The notes beneath the pieces were generated by a model that worked only from the letters and a program-made list of their open reading frames with translations, made no database searches and was not told the DNA's origin. DNA of 64,000 nt from NCBI GenBank assembly GCA_007115705.1, contig QXEO01000464.1, forward strand, positions 6,506,852-6,570,851, given 5' to 3'. This DNA comes from Dactylis glomerata. Taxonomy: Eukaryota; Streptophyta; Magnoliopsida; Poales; Poaceae. Positions 1 through 12,884 of this stretch are shown here, one piece after another (positions within the stretch are counted from its first letter, which is position 1; each line of letters begins with the position of its first letter). Both the position numbers and the translations under genes were made by a program.

Positions 1-2603
1 ACACTTTTTTATTTGAGCAACAGAAAACCCCTCAAAAATTTGACCTTTGTCAGCTGTTCTATTTTGACAGATTTCTGCCACTATTTGTTTTTGCCGCTTT
101 ATCGCTTTCTTTTTGAGTTCTTTTGATCACGGAACTTTTGTGGAAGTTGCTACAGTTGTATATACTTAATATGTGGTGGTTTTGAGTTGAAACCTGAAGC
201 AAAAAAGAGGTTGATTATATGTTATGTTACACTAATGTTGCTAATAGATTTGTGTTTAGTTTTGTATGAAGGAATTTTTCAAGTGTAGGGATTGGAGAAT
301 AATGAGATGAGTTGAAGAATGGACAAAAGCTCAAGCTTGGGGATGCCCATGCATCACCCCAAGAAATATCCAAGAAGTACAAGCGTCAAAGCTTGGGGAT
401 GCCCCCGAGGCACCCCTTCTTCATCGGCAAAAATCAGGTCACCTTTCAAAACACTATATTTTTATTGTTTCATGCACTATGTGTTTTTCTTCGAGCGTCA
501 GTTGTTTTAGTTTTCTTAGTTAGTTTTTTTTTCTGCAATAAATGGTTGGACCCCAACAAATTTTCTTTTGGAGAAGTTGCCTTGCTTTTCATTTGCCAAG
601 AACGCTCTAGTTTTCACTCTTATAAAAAACTGAGTGTTCTTCTTTTTCTGCTACTACTTTTGGTTTTCGTTTTTGCCTTGATTTGCGTTCAAACCTTGTC
701 ATATCTTTTCATCAAGGTGTATTTTTTTCCTCTGATCTTTATTGGTTTTCATCAAAAGAGGTGTTTATAAAAAATTTCAAATGGTGTTGGAAAAGAGAAC
801 AAGCTTTATGCAAAAAAGTGGTACAAGAAGGAGCTTGTGTAGACTGCGGCTTAGGCTTTTTCATGTCATGCTTGATGTCTTTTTGATAGTATGCTTAGTG
901 TTTTTGCTGTAGCATGACTTGTCTCAAATAACTGAGATTGCTTAATGAGCCTTTGAAAAAATCATGTGTTGTTTTTATTGTATGGAAGCATTATTTTAGT
1001 TTTCTCCTTGATGCTTTATTTGGGTTGACTTGGCTGATGCTCACACATGTTAGACTCTTACAAAGTTGCCAATAGCCTCTATGATCATTTAATTTTTGAG
1101 TTTTGATGCCATCTTATGCTTCTTTTAATATCGCTTTGCATGATTATGGCCATTATTGCTCTCTTAATTGGTCGCTCCCAGTCTTTTGCTAGCCCTCGCC
1201 TTGTACTGAGTATGAGCTCTACTCGTGCATCCAACTCCTAAAAACCAAAGTTTTCCAAAGTGTCCACCATACATACCTATTAGCAATTTGCTATTCCAAG
1301 TAAATTTGACTTGCTTTTATCTTCTCTTCAAATTAAACTCTTACCAGTGTTATGCGAAAATTGGTTAGTAAAGCTCTCACGAACCGGAAGGCACACTTTA
1401 CTTTTTCCTGTTCTTAAAAATTTGACATTGTGGTCTCTTATGTTGAGTTGTTATGCTTGCAAGTTGTAAGTTGGATACTAGCCCAACCATGCTGTCATGA
1501 GGCAAGCTTTCAACATTGCACTTCTTATTTGAGTTGATATCATGATCTTTTGTTTATGGATGCATGCGGTGTGAAATGAATTGGGATTCTTGTGGGGATC
1601 ATGGAGTTTGTATATGTGTTAGAGAAATGCCTGGGCCGCCAATCTAAGCCATGCATAATTCATGGTGAAAATTTGCAGCATACCCATGGTGGACATTCGA
1701 TGACGCATCTCAAAATAAAAAGCTAATCAAATGGCAAATAAAAGAGATGTCGAGGTGTTCATTATCTGCTTGTCCTATCATTTTGATGTGGGCTTGGTCC
1801 ATGTCATCGGGCACGGAGGTACCCCGTTGGCAGTTTTCAATGATACATATATACTTACAATGACAAGAGCCTTGCTTGGGACTCTAAGTAAAGTAGCATG
1901 AGGTTTGGGTACTCGTATTCACGGGGCACGAGGTTTTTGACTTATGATTTGTCAAGCATATGCATCATAATTGTTCTCACATTAACTTTAACCATTCAAG
2001 ATGCTTATGATGGGGGCAATGAGAGCTCAAAGCCAGTAAGTAACATAATTTTTGAAGGTCTATAAAACTTGCAATCACTGCTTCCCTCCGCGAAGGGCCT
2101 TTCTTTTACTTTTATGTTGAGTCACCACCTTCTTTCTTTATGCACCATTAAGAGAGCATAGTTGTCATTCTTAGTTTAATGTGCATTGTCCCAAAGTTTT
2201 CATTGATTGATTCATATTGTTGGTTTCACTTGTTCTCAAATTATTTGTATCTAGGCGCCCTCTTAAACTTGAAGGTGTCCTATGCATTTATGTTTTGCTC
2301 TCTATTAAGGACTAGCTGAAAACCATTTGTATGTTTTTTCTTATGACTTGAACAGACATTTGACTTTCATTGTTTCATTTTCATGATCTTTTGTTTGTGT
2401 TCATTTTCATGTTATAACAATGTTGCTAAGTTCTTATTGTCAAGATTATATCTTTCATGCCCATGTTTTAAGTTCTTATGATCCCAGCTCACAAATGCTT
2501 ACATATATGATCAAGATTGTGTAGGTGCATGTCACCTCAAAAATTATTCTTTTGTTATCACTTACCTACTCGAGGACGAGCAGGAGTTAAGCTTGGGGAT
2601 GCT
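1..2603 (+). mobile_element. 3' internal region of an LTR retrotransposon, cut by the window edge
   Basis: This stretch aligns by eye along its whole length with 10279-12884 inside the complete element at 7497-14555, and runs directly into an LTR at 2604. It is the non-coding 3' half of a second copy whose 5' part lies outside the window. No long conserved reading frame is present; the short open frames near 312-886 are not convincing genes. It carries the purine-rich word AAGCTTGGGGATGC near 335 and 391 and again directly before the LTR. Confidence 0.85.
2588..2603 (+). other. Polypurine tract of the first retrotransposon copy
   Basis: The sequence TTAAGCTTGGGGATGC lies immediately 5' of the LTR start TGATACGTC. 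Its position and purine richness fit the plus-strand primer site of an LTR retrotransposon, and the same word precedes the 3' LTR of the complete copy at 12885. Confidence 0.7.
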
Positions 2604-4238
2604 TGATACGTCTCCAACGTATCTATAATTTTTGATGCTCCATGCTTGTTTTTACACCATTTGCCTACTGTTTTGTTACACTTCGTGGCACTTTTATGCA
2701 TTTTCTGGAACTAACCTATTAACAAGTCGCCATAGTGCTAGTTCCCTGTTTTCTGCTGTTTTTGTGTTTCAGAAGTGCTACACGGGAAATATTCCCAGAA
2801 TTGGACGAAACAAGTTTCAAAAGTCTTATTTTTCCCGGAAGCTTCCAGAGATCCGAAGAGGAGTTGAGGGGGCCACGAGGGCCCCACACACCAGGGCGGC
2901 GTGGCCTAGCCCCTGGTCGCGCCCCCTATGTGTGAGGGCACCTCGTGCCACTTCTGACGATGCCACTTCGCCTATAAAGACCCCTCGACGGAAAAAACCT
3001 AAGTACCCGATCAATTTTCTAGAACACATCGTGATCCGCCGCCGCCGTCGACCCAAAGATCGGGAGGGTCCAGAAGCTCTTCCTGGCACCCTGCCGGAGA
3101 GGGGAATCGCCACCGGAGGTCTTCTTCATCGCCATGCTTGCCTCCGGAGCGATGAGTGAGTAGTCTACCTTGGACTATGGGTCCATAGCAGTAGCTAGAT
3201 GGTTGTCTCCTCCACCATGTGCTTCATGTTTAGATCTCATGAGCTGCCCTACATGATTGAGATCACTGTTATGTAATTCTACATGTTTGGTTTTTTGGGA
3301 TCCGATGAATGTTGGTGTTATGATTGAGTTGCTATACTGAAATATATCTTATGTTATCTCTATGTTGTTTATGATCTTGCATGTTCTCCGTTGTTAGTAG
3401 CTATCTTGGCCGAGTAGTTGCTAGTGACTCCAAGAGGGGGTATTTATGCTCGATAGTGGGTTCATGCCTCTATTTAATCTAGGGGAGTGACAGAAACCTC
3501 TAAGGTTGTAGATGTGTTGTTGCTACTAGGGACAAAACAACATTCATATGCTCGAGGGCATATGCTTTGTTTACATTACACACTTTGCTTAATGCAATTA
3601 TCTGTTGTTCGCAACTTAATACTCATGGGGTGTTCGGAAGATATCCCCGTGAGTGGATTATTAGTCATAGATGCAGTTGGATGGCGGTCTATGTATTTTG
3701 TTGTAATACCCAGAGTAAATCGCATAGTGATCTTCTTGACATATCACGTTTATCTTTATTCTATCAATTGCCTAACTGTAATTTGTTTACCCAGCATGTG
3801 TTATTTATCTTATGGAGAGACACCACTAGTGAACTGTGGATCTCGGTCCTATTTCCATCATATTGCTATCACCTGTTTACTTTACTCGTACTGTTTACTT
3901 TACTCGCATACTATTATTACTTTCCACTCGATACGCTCATACCCTTTGTTTCAAGCAAACCGGTGAGATTGACAACCTCATCGCAAGTTGCGAACAAAGT
4001 ATTTGGTTGTGTTGTGTGCATGTTCCACGTTGCTGCTCGCAAAGCAAAGCTTGGACGAGGCGCCATGTATAAATTGTCTGGAGCTGTCGTGAAGCTTGCA
4101 AGCATCACATTCAGTCACATTGTCCGCTCTTCTCCTGATCGACAAACCTTGGTTTGTTAACTGAGGTAAACTTGCTGCTGTGCTCATCACACCTTCCTCT
4201 TGGGGTTCCCAACGGGCTGGTCATTCAACTAGCAATCA
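2604..4238 (+). mobile_element. 3' LTR (about 1.6 kb) of the first retrotransposon copy
   Basis: The LTR begins TGATACGTCTCCAACGTATC and ends ACTAGCAATCA, so it has TG...CA ends. It matches the minus-strand solo LTR at 5528-7153 end to end and is a diverged relative of the LTRs at 7497 and 12885. Its last part differs from the latter, which end AGAGTAGCA, so two LTR subfamilies are present. A TATA-box-like TATAAAG at 2973-2979 probably marks the LTR promoter. Open frames here, including 2632-3159, are chance frames in LTR sequence. Confidence 0.88.
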
Positions 4239-4402
4239 GGGCAGAGCCAGGAACATACCAAGTCTGGTGCTAAACTATCTTAGCGGTGCTAGTTACTTAG
4301 GATTTTCATACATGTAGCCTAATAAATTAATGAATGCTTGTTGCACTTCAGCTTCCCGGCTGGTGCTATAGCACTGGTAGTATCAGGCATGGCTCCACCC
4401 CT
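4239..4402. repeat. Possible small inverted-repeat element remnant
   Basis: The left end GGGCAGAGCCAGG is imperfectly mirrored by GGCTCCACCCCT near 4391-4402 (reverse complement AGGGGTGGAGCC). This suggests a roughly 165-bp MITE-like element directly beside the LTR end. The arms match imperfectly and I see no convincing target duplication. Confidence 0.3.
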
Positions 4403-5522
4403 ATATGTCGGTGTGTTTCATGTCTTTTGACATGCACTTGACTGAAGGTCACGACGGCTCATAATGATGTTGATTCTCTGAAGAAGGATGTTTTGTCAGG
4501 AGAATTTTGACATGATATTAAATATCATGGTCATATGTTGTCATTTATTTGACTATTATTGTTTCCCAATGATTTGGTGAATCATGATGTAACTTAATGT
4601 CCAAATTTTATTTTGAAAATCCTTGATGATTAATAGTGAGGTCATTTGTTACTACGAATGTCACTTTAATGTTTGCTCAGTGAGGTGTCATTTTTTATTA
4701 TTAATATTGTGAATGTCCAAAATGGCTAGTATTTAATACCTTGTCGTTGAAAGTTTCAATGATAAATTTGACATGTTTGATAAATGTCTAAGTTTTATGG
4801 AAGAAATGATTTATGTTGGCTATGTTGCTACTGGTCATTAATGTTATTTTATGTTTCTCTAGTCCAAATGGAACCAACGAGAAGTTTTGATTAGAGATTC
4901 TGATTATGAGCATGTGATATATGGTATATGACAATATTATGACCAATGTTGATTATTGTCATATCCCATCATTATGATAATGTTCTTTTCTATTTAACCC
5001 TGCGGTGATACGGATTAGAACACGCTTAGCTTGTTTTGATTGAGATCATTCAAGTTTTATGTTTGATAATGCTCATAAATATGTCTTCCCATTTTTTCAG
5101 CAATGGATAAGGGTTTGTATGATGACTTGGAAGTATAAGAAGACATTTTGCTTCTTTATATGAATGTTTTGTTCTTGTACTGAAAACTCGATGTTAGTCT
5201 CCCCATGTGGTGAGAAATTTTATGTCCTCGGTGAATGAATCTTTTGTATTAATTATGTGTGTTATGGCATATTAATTAATATGTAAGAGAAGTTAAATGA
5301 TGAGACCTCATCAAAACGGTGGTCATGTTTACCACATTTCGAGGGGGAGAATGGATTCTCTCATTTAATATAGGATATTGTACTCACTTTTCTTACGCTA
5401 GAATGGTGAATGTATTAATTCTCCAAATATGATGGAGCTAACGAGAAGTCTAATTTGGAGAATGAATGAAAAATCAAACAAATTTTCAAACTCCTTTTAT
5501 CATGTTTACTCCCTTATGAACG
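4403..5522. other. Unassigned AT-rich sequence, probably decayed transposon
   Basis: No reading frame, RNA gene or repeat boundary can be supported. The phrase CGAGGGGGAGAATGG near 5339-5353 resembles a retrotransposon polypurine tract. The region may be part of the degenerate element that received the insertions at 5528 and 7497. Confidence 0.4.
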
Positions 5523-5527
5523 GTATG

Positions 5528-7153
5528 TGATTGCTAGTTTGTTGGTAAACCCCAAGAGAAGGTTTTGATGAATATAGCAGCAAGTTTTCCCTCAATTAAG
5601 AAACCAAGGTATGTCGATCAGGAGAAGAGCAGACAATATGACTGAAGGTGATGCTTGCAAGCTTCGTGACAGCTCCGGACAATTTATATATGGCGCCTCG
5701 TCTAAGCTTTGCTTTGCGAGCAGCAACGTGAAACCTGCACACAACACAACCAAGTACTTTGTTCCCAACTTGCGATGAGGTTGTCAATCTCACTAGTTTG
5801 CTTGAAACAAAGGTTATGAGCGTATCGAGTGGAAAGTGATAATAGTATGCGAGTAAAGTAAACAGTGCGAGTAAAGTAAACAGGTGATAGCAATATGATG
5901 GAAATAGGACCGGGGTCCACAGTTCACTAGTGGTGTCTCTCCATAAGATAAATAACACATGCTGGGTAAACAAATTACAGTTGGGCAATTGATAGATAAA
6001 GATAAACGTGATATGTCAAGAAGATCACTATGCGATTTACTCTGGGCATTACAACAAAATACATAGACCGCCATCCAACTGCATCTATGACTAATAATCC
6101 ACTCACGGGGATATCATCTGAACACCCCATGAGTATTAAGTTGCGAACAACAGATAACTGCTTTAAGCAATGTGTGTAATGTAAACAAAGCATATGCCCT
6201 CGAGCATATGAATGTTATTTTCTCCCTAGTAGCAACAGCACATCTACAACCTTAGAGGTTTCTGTCACTCTCCCAGATTAAATAGAGGCATGAACCCACT
6301 ATCAAGCATAAATACCCCCTCTTGGAGTCACTAGCAACTACTCGGTCAAGATAGCTACTAACAACGGAGAGCATGCAAGATCATAAACAACATAGAGATA
6401 ACATAAGATATATTTTAGTATAGCAACTCAATCATAACACCAATATTCATCGGATCCCAACAAACCAAACATGTAGAATTACATAACAGTGATCTCAATC
6501 ATGTAGGGCAGCTCATGAGATCTAAACATGAAGCACATGGTGGAGGAGACAACCATCTAGCTACTGCTATGGACCCATAGTCCAAGGTAGACTACTCACT
6601 CATCACTCCGGAGGCAAGCATGGCAATGAAGAAGACCTCCAGTGGTGATTCTCCTCTCCGGCAGGGTGCCGGGAAGAGCTTCTGGACCCTCCCAATCATC
6701 GGGTCGACGGCGGTGGCGGATCATGATGTGTTCTGGAAAATTGATCGGGTACTTAGGTTTTTTCCGTCGGGGGGTCTTTATAGGCGAAGGGGCATCGTCA
6801 GAAGTGGCCCGAGGTGCCCTCACACATAGGGGGCGCGACCAGGGCCTGGGCCACGCCGCCCTGGTGTGTGGGGCCCTCGTGGCCCCCATCTGACTCCTCT
6901 TCGGATCTCTGGAAGCTTCCGGGAAAAAAAAGACTTCGGGAACTTGTTTCGTCCAATTCCAAGAATATTTCCTGTGTAGCACTTCTGAAACACAAAAATA
7001 GCAGAAAACAGGGAACTGGCACTGTGGCGACTTGTTAATAGGTTAGTTCCGGAAAATGCATAAAAGTGCCACGAAGTGTAACAAAACATTAGACAAATGG
7101 TGCAAAAACAAGCATGGAGCATCAAAAATTATAGATACGTTGGAGACGTATCA
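5528..7153 (-). mobile_element. Solo LTR, minus strand, with target-site duplication GTATG
   Basis: On the minus strand this begins TGATACGTCTCCAACGTATC and ends ACTAGCAATCA, matching the LTR at 2604-4238. GTATG is present at 5523-5527 and again at 7154-7158, an exact 5-bp target duplication. No internal retrotransposon sequence follows on either side. A solo LTR produced by LTR-LTR recombination is the simplest reading. Open frames within it are shadows shared by all copies of the LTR. Confidence 0.9.
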
Positions 7154-7158
7154 GTATG

Positions 7159-7491
7159 AAAGACACACTAATGTTAAAATGGCAAGTTTGCCAACCGAAT
7201 GTTGATTATGTGGCGTGTGGCTTGTGATTGTATTTCTGACGAACATCGTTTACGATCATGTGTCATGCTTCACTCAAGTGTCAAGTATGATAGTATCAGG
7301 TGCCCCGTGGTTATATTTTTGACCAACATCGTTTATAATCATGGGTCACACTTCATTAAGTTCTTTTCCATCTTCTACCCAACGGTGTTGTGGTTTAGAA
7401 CTAAAATGCATGTTAAGAGGATTTTGGAGATATGATCTCCAAAATAGAATGATCATCTGGAACTTGGAGCTTATGAATAAAAATCCTATGG
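7159..7491. other. Unassigned sequence between two retrotransposon insertions
   Basis: About 330 bases without a supportable gene. It is the host DNA left between the solo LTR and the next insertion, and is presumably continuous with 4403-5522 and 14561 onward before the insertions. Confidence 0.4.
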
Positions 7492-7496
7492 AGTAC

Positions 7497-9167
7497 TGAT
7501 ACGTCTCAAACGTATCTATAATTTTTGATGCTCCATGCTTGTTTTTACACCATTTGCCTATTGTTTCGTTACACTTAGTGGCATTTTTATACATTTTCCA
7601 GAACTAACCTATTAACGAAGTGCCACAGTGCCAGTTTCCTGTTTTCTGCTGTTTTTGTGTTTCAGAAGTGATACACAGGAAATATTCTCGGAATTGGACG
7701 AAACAGGTTCCTGAAGTCTTATATCACGGGGAAGCCTCCAGAGATCCGAAGAAGTGAAGGAGGGGGGCCACGTGGCCCCCACACACAGGGGCGGCGCGGC
7801 CAGGCCCCTGGCCACGCCGGGCCCGTGTGAGGGGCCGTGGTCCCTCCTCTGACAGCTCCCTTTCGCCTACATATACCCCCTGACGAGAAAAACCTAAGGC
7901 CCTGATCAGTTTTCCAGAATACATCGCGATCCGCCGCCGCCGTCGACCCGAAGATCGGGAGGGTCCAGAAGCTCTTCCCGGCACCCTGCCGGAGAGGGGA
8001 ATCGCCACCGGAGGTCTCCTTCATCGCCATGATTGCCTCCGGAGCGATGAGTGAGTAGTCTACCTTGGACTATGGGTCCATAGCAGTAGCTAGATGGTTG
8101 TCTTCTCCACCATGTGCTTCATGTTTAGATCTCATGAGCTGCCCTACATGATTGAGATCACTGTTATGTAATTCTATGATGTTGGTTTGTTGGGATCCGA
8201 TGAATATTGCTGTTTATGATTAAGTTGCTGTACTGAATTATATCTTTTGTTATCTCTATGTTGTTTATGATCTTGCATGCTCTCCGTTGTTAGTAGCTAT
8301 CTTGGCCGAGTAGTTGCTAGTGACTCCAAGAGGGGGTATTTATGCTCGATAGTGGGTTCATGTCTCTATTTCACCTGGGGGAGTGACAGAAACCTCTAAG
8401 GTGGTACATGTGTTGTTGCTACTAGGGAGAAAACAACATTCATATGCTCAAGGGCATATGCTTTGTTTACATTACACACTTTGCTTAATGCAATTATCTG
8501 TTGTTCGCGACTTAATACTTCTAGGGTGTTCGGATGATATCCCCGGGGGTGGATTATTAGTCATAGATGCAGTTGGATGGCGGTCTATGTATTTTATTGT
8601 AATGCCCAGAGTAAATCTTATAGTGATCTTCTTGACATATCACGTTATCTTTATTCTATCAATTGCCCAACTGTAATTTGTTTACCCAGCATGTTATTTT
8701 ATCTATGGAGAGACACCACTAGTGAACTGTGGACCCCGGTCCTATTTTAATCATATTGCAATCACCTGTTTACTTTTCCCGCACTGTTTACTTTATTCGC
8801 ATACTCTACTGTTTTCCACTCGATACGCTCATAACCTTTGCTTCAAGCAAACCGGTGAGATTGACAACCTCATCGCAAGTTGGGAACAAAGTATTTGTTT
8901 GTGTGTGTGCAGGTTCCGCGTTGCTGCTGGCCGAAGACGAGTCAACAAGTATCGTTAACGGCGCCCTTGTTGGAGTGTCACTAAGCCAGTGCGCATCACC
9001 TTCAGTCGTCACCGTCTCTCCTCTTTAAGATCGACATTAAACCTTGGTTTCTTAACTGAGGGAAAACTTGCTGCTATACTCATCATACCTTCCTCTTGGG
9101 GTTCCCCACGGGCTGGTTATTCACCATGCACAAGGACTGTCTGCAACAACATTCATTTAGAGTAGCA
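7497..9167 (+). mobile_element. 5' LTR of the complete element
   Basis: TG...CA ends, 1,671 bp, nearly identical to 12885-14555. The middle, near 7760-7850, is GC-rich with self-complementary GGCCAGGCCCCTGGCC-type sequence that could fold. No gene is supported inside. Confidence 0.92.
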
Positions 9168-9177
9168 GCCTATTTTC

Positions 9178-9194
9178 TGGCGCCGTTGCCGGGG
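9178..9194 (+). other. Primer binding site, tRNA-Asp type
   Basis: TGGCGCCGTTGCCGGGG is the reverse complement of the 3' end of plant tRNA-Asp including CCA. It begins 10 bases after the LTR terminus, a somewhat longer gap than the usual few bases. Confidence 0.85.
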
Positions 9195-9355
9195 AAGAGA
9201 GAAGACTTCTGTGAGGGGAGTTCTTCGCACACACATTCTTTGCTTTGTTATTGTTTGCTTTACTTTATTTTATTTTACCTGCATTGCTTTTTATATCAAA
9301 AACCCAAAAAAAAATTAGAATCCTTGGTAGTTGTTATTTCTTTACTTTAGTTATC

Positions 9356-9886
9356 ATGTTGTTCCCTGAGTTTGTTCTGGAGGACCTCTCTGTAGGTAGT
9401 GGTTCTATTATTGGCAAAAGTAACATTGAGGAGTTCTTTAATCACATTAGTATGCATGAGGAAGATGAGGAAAAGTCTTGGGTTGAGCTTGCTCCTAGTA
9501 TTGAAGTTGCTTCTGTTATATTAATTGACATGTTGGAAACTAGGTTTGCTAGTCTCAATCCTTTTATGCAATATATGTTCCTTAAGCTTCATGAAATTGA
9601 GGATCTCGAAAAGAAAGCTTTTATTTTGGAAACTCTGCGTCTAGAATTTAAGGATGTCGTTGTTGAAGCTAGGAAAGTTCTTAAACGTTTTAATAAACTT
9701 GGTTCACCTATAAAGGTTATTGATACTCATGATGAGAGAACCGAAATACCTATACCCTGCAAGCTTTTGGGATTGAATGATGCCTTCGAAAATAATTTTG
9801 CCTGGATTTGTCCTGAAAATCTTTTTGATGAGAATAGTGTACCAAAGCATGATCACAAAGGGTCTTCAAAAAACTTATGTGGATGA
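9356..9886 (+). CDS. Short retrotransposon protein, possible remnant gag (176 aa)
   Basis: The frame is open from 9245; the first ATG in it is at 9356 and gives MLFPEFVLEDLSVGSG. The 176-residue product is acidic and mostly helical in appearance, with runs such as LHEIEDLEKKAFILETLRLE. I recognise no zinc knuckle, protease or polymerase motif. It is the only sizeable frame in the interior and lies where gag normally sits, shortly after the primer site, so a truncated gag or a family-specific protein is likely. A stop follows at 9884-9886 and no pol follows. No function can be assigned. Confidence 0.5.
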   Translation: MLFPEFVLEDLSVGSGSIIGKSNIEEFFNHISMHEEDEEKSWVELAPSIEVASVILIDMLETRFASLNPFMQYMFLKLHEIEDLEKKAFILETLRLEFKDVVVEARKVLKRFNKLGSPIKVIDTHDERTEIPIPCKLLGLNDAFENNFAWICPENLFDENSVPKHDHKGSSKNLCG

Positions 9887-12868
9887 AATACAATGCCTTA
9901 TTGATAAGACCTCTTCTGTTGATCTTAATGCTTCATCTCTTGATATTACTTGATTCGCACTTTTCTGCGCCTAGCTCAAAGGCGTTAAAGAAAAAGCACT
10001 CTTGGGAGATAACCCAATGTTTACTTTTCAGTACTTTTTCTTTTATTTGAGTCTTGGAAGTCATTACTACTGTAATGACCGCTCCTTATCTTGTTTATTT
10101 CGTTTTTGTGCCAAGAGAAGCCTCTAATTTGAGTGAGGTAAAGATTTGGGGAAACTGCTGTCCTGAAACTGTTTTCGGTGCTGCACCGTAAAAATTCGTG
10201 AAAATTATCTGTATATCTTCTGGATCTGCGATTTCTTGTGCATATGCCCCAGGTTATATCCAAACTTTCGTTAGTTGAACACTTTTTGATTTGAGCAACG
10301 GAAAATCCCTCAAAAATTCGTCCTTTGTCAGCTGTTCAGTTTTGACAGATTTCTGCCAATATTTGTTTTTGCCACTTTATCGCTTTCTTTTGAGTTCTTT
10401 TTTATCATGGAACTCTTGTGGAAGTTGCTACAGTAGTATATACTTTATATGTGGTGGTTTTGGGTTGAAACCTGAAGCTAAAAGAGGTTGAATATATTTT
10501 ATGCTTACACTAATGTTGCTAATAGAATTGTGTTTAGTTTTGTATGAAGGAAGTTTTCAAGTGTAGGGATTGGAGAATGATGAGATGAGTTGAAGAATGG
10601 ACAAAAGCTCAAGCTTGGGGATGCCCAGCACCGCAAGAAATATCCAAGAAGTACAAGCGTCAAAGCTTGGGGATACCCCCGAGGCACCCCTTCTTCATCG
10701 GCAAAAATCAGGTCACCTTTCAAAACACTATATTTTTATTGCTTCATGCACTATGTGTTTTTCTTGGAGCGTCAGTCGTTTTAGTTTTCTTAGTTTGTTT
10801 AGTTTGTTTGTTTGCTGCAATAAATGGTTGGACCCCAACAAATTTCCTTTGGAGGAGATGTACTCATTTTCATTTGCAAAGAGCGCTCTAGTTTTCACTC
10901 TTATTAAAAACCGAGTGTTCTTCTTTTTCTGCTACTGCTTTCGGTTTTCGTTTTCACCTTGATTTGTGTTCTCACCTTGTCATATCTTTTCATCAAGGTG
11001 TATTTTTGCCTCTGATCTTTATTGGTTTTCATCAAAAGAGGTGTTTATAAAAATTTCAAATGGTGTTGGAAAAGAGAAAAAGCTTTGTGCAAAATAGTGG
11101 TACAAGAAGGAGCTTGTGTAGACTGCGGCTTAGGCTTTTTCATGTCATGCTTGATGTCTTTTTGATAGTATGCTTAGTGGTTTTGCTGTAGCATGACTTG
11201 TCTCAAATAACTGAGATTGCTTAATGAGCCTTTGAAAAATTCATGCGTTGTTTTTATTGTATGGAAGCATTATTTTGGTTTTCTCCTTGATGCTTTATTT
11301 GGGTTGACTTGGCGCATGCTCACACATGTTAGACTCTTACAAAGTCGCCAATAGCCTTCATGATCATTTAGTTTTTGACTTTTGATGCCATCTTATGCTT
11401 CTTTTAATGACGCTTTGTCGCTTTGCATGATTATGGCCATTATTGCTCTCTTAGTTGGTCGCTCCCAGTCTTTTGCTAGCCCTCACCTTGTACTGAGTAT
11501 GAGCTCTACTCGTGCATCCAACTCCTAAAAGCCAAAGTTTTCCAAAGTGTCCACCATACATACCTAATAGCAATTTGCTATTTCAAGTAAATTTGACTTG
11601 CTTTTATATTCTCTTCAAATTAAATTCTTACCAGTGTTATGCGAAATTCGGTCAGTAAAGCTCTCACGAACCGGAAGGCACACTTTACTTTTTCCTGTTC
11701 TTAAAAATTTGACATTGTGGTCTCTTATGTTGAGTTGTTATGCTTGCAAGTTGTAAGTTGGATTCTAGCCCAGCCATGCTGTCATGGGGCAAGCTTTCAA
11801 CATTGCACTTCTATTTGAGTTGATATTGTGATCTTTTGTTTATGGATGCCCGCTATGTGAAATGAATTGGGAATCTTGTAGGGATCATGGAGTTTGTATA
11901 TGTGTTAGGGAAACGCCGGGCCGCCAATCTAAGCCATGCATAATTCATGGTGGAAATTTGCAGCATACCCATGGTGAACATTCGATGACGCATCTCACAA
12001 TAAAAAGCTAAACAATATAGCAAATAAAAGAGATGTCGAGGTGTTCATTGTCTGCTTGTCCTGTCATTTTGGTGTGGGCTTATTCCATGTCATCGGGCAC
12101 GGAGGTACCCCATTGGCGGTTCTCAATGATATGCATATACTTACAATGACAAGAGCCTTGCTTGGGACTCTAAGTAAAGTAGCATGGTTTGGGTACTCGT
12201 ATTCACGGGACACGAGGTTTTCAACTTATGATTTGTCAAGCATATGCATCATAATTGTTCTCGCATTAACTTTAACCATTCAAGATGCTTATGATGGGGG
12301 CAATGAGAGCTCAAAGTCGGTAAGTACCATAATTTTTGAAGGTTATAAAACTTGCAATCACTGCTTCCCTCTGCGAAGGGCCTTTCTTTTACTTTTATGT
12401 TGAGTCACCACCTTCTTTCTTTATGCACCATTAAGAGAGCATAGTTGTCATTCTTAGTGTGATATGCATTGTCCCAAAGTTCATTGATTGACTCATATTG
12501 TTGGTTTCACTTGTTCTTAAATTATTTGTATCTAGTCGCCCTCTTAAACTTTGAGGTGTCCTATGCATTTATGTTTTGCTCTCTTTGAAGGACAAGCTGA
12601 AAACCATTTGTATGTTTTTCCTTATGATTTGAACACAGGTTTGACTTTCATTGTTTCATTATCATGATCTTTTGTTTGTGTTCATTTGCATGTTTACAAC
12701 ATGGTTGCTAAGTTCTTATTGTCATGATTATATCTTCATGCCCATGTTTTAAGTTCTATTGATCCCATCTCACCAATGCTTACATATATGTTCAAGATTG
12801 TGTAGGTGCATGCCACCTCAAAAATTATTCTTTTGTTATCACTTACCTACTCGAGGACGAGCAGGAGT
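9887..12868 (+). other. Non-coding interior of the non-autonomous retrotransposon
   Basis: About 3 kb without a supportable gene. Immediately after the short frame, 9960-10022 contains CTAGCTCAAAGGCGTTAAAG and GGGAGATAACCCA, short complementary words that may form RNA hairpins. AAGCTTGGGGAT occurs at about 10612 and 10664, duplicating the terminal purine tract. Most of 10279-12868 is shared with 1-2587. Conservation without coding suggests RNA packaging or replication signals (inference). Confidence 0.6.
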
Positions 12869-12884
12869 TAAGCTTGGGGATGCT
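12869..12884 (+). other. Polypurine tract of the complete element
   Basis: TTAAGCTTGGGGATGCT directly precedes the 3' LTR start at 12885 and matches the tract before the LTR at 2604. Confidence 0.7.

Noticed and set aside
2632..3159. Open frame of 175 codons in the first LTR and its counterparts in the other LTRs
   Set aside because: It is LTR sequence, shared with non-coding copies on either strand, and the frames differ among copies by stops and indels.
3487..4160. Overlapping plus-strand frames encoding leucine/cysteine-rich peptides
   Set aside because: They recur in every copy of the LTR with frameshifts and have no domain; they are by-products of the LTR end region.
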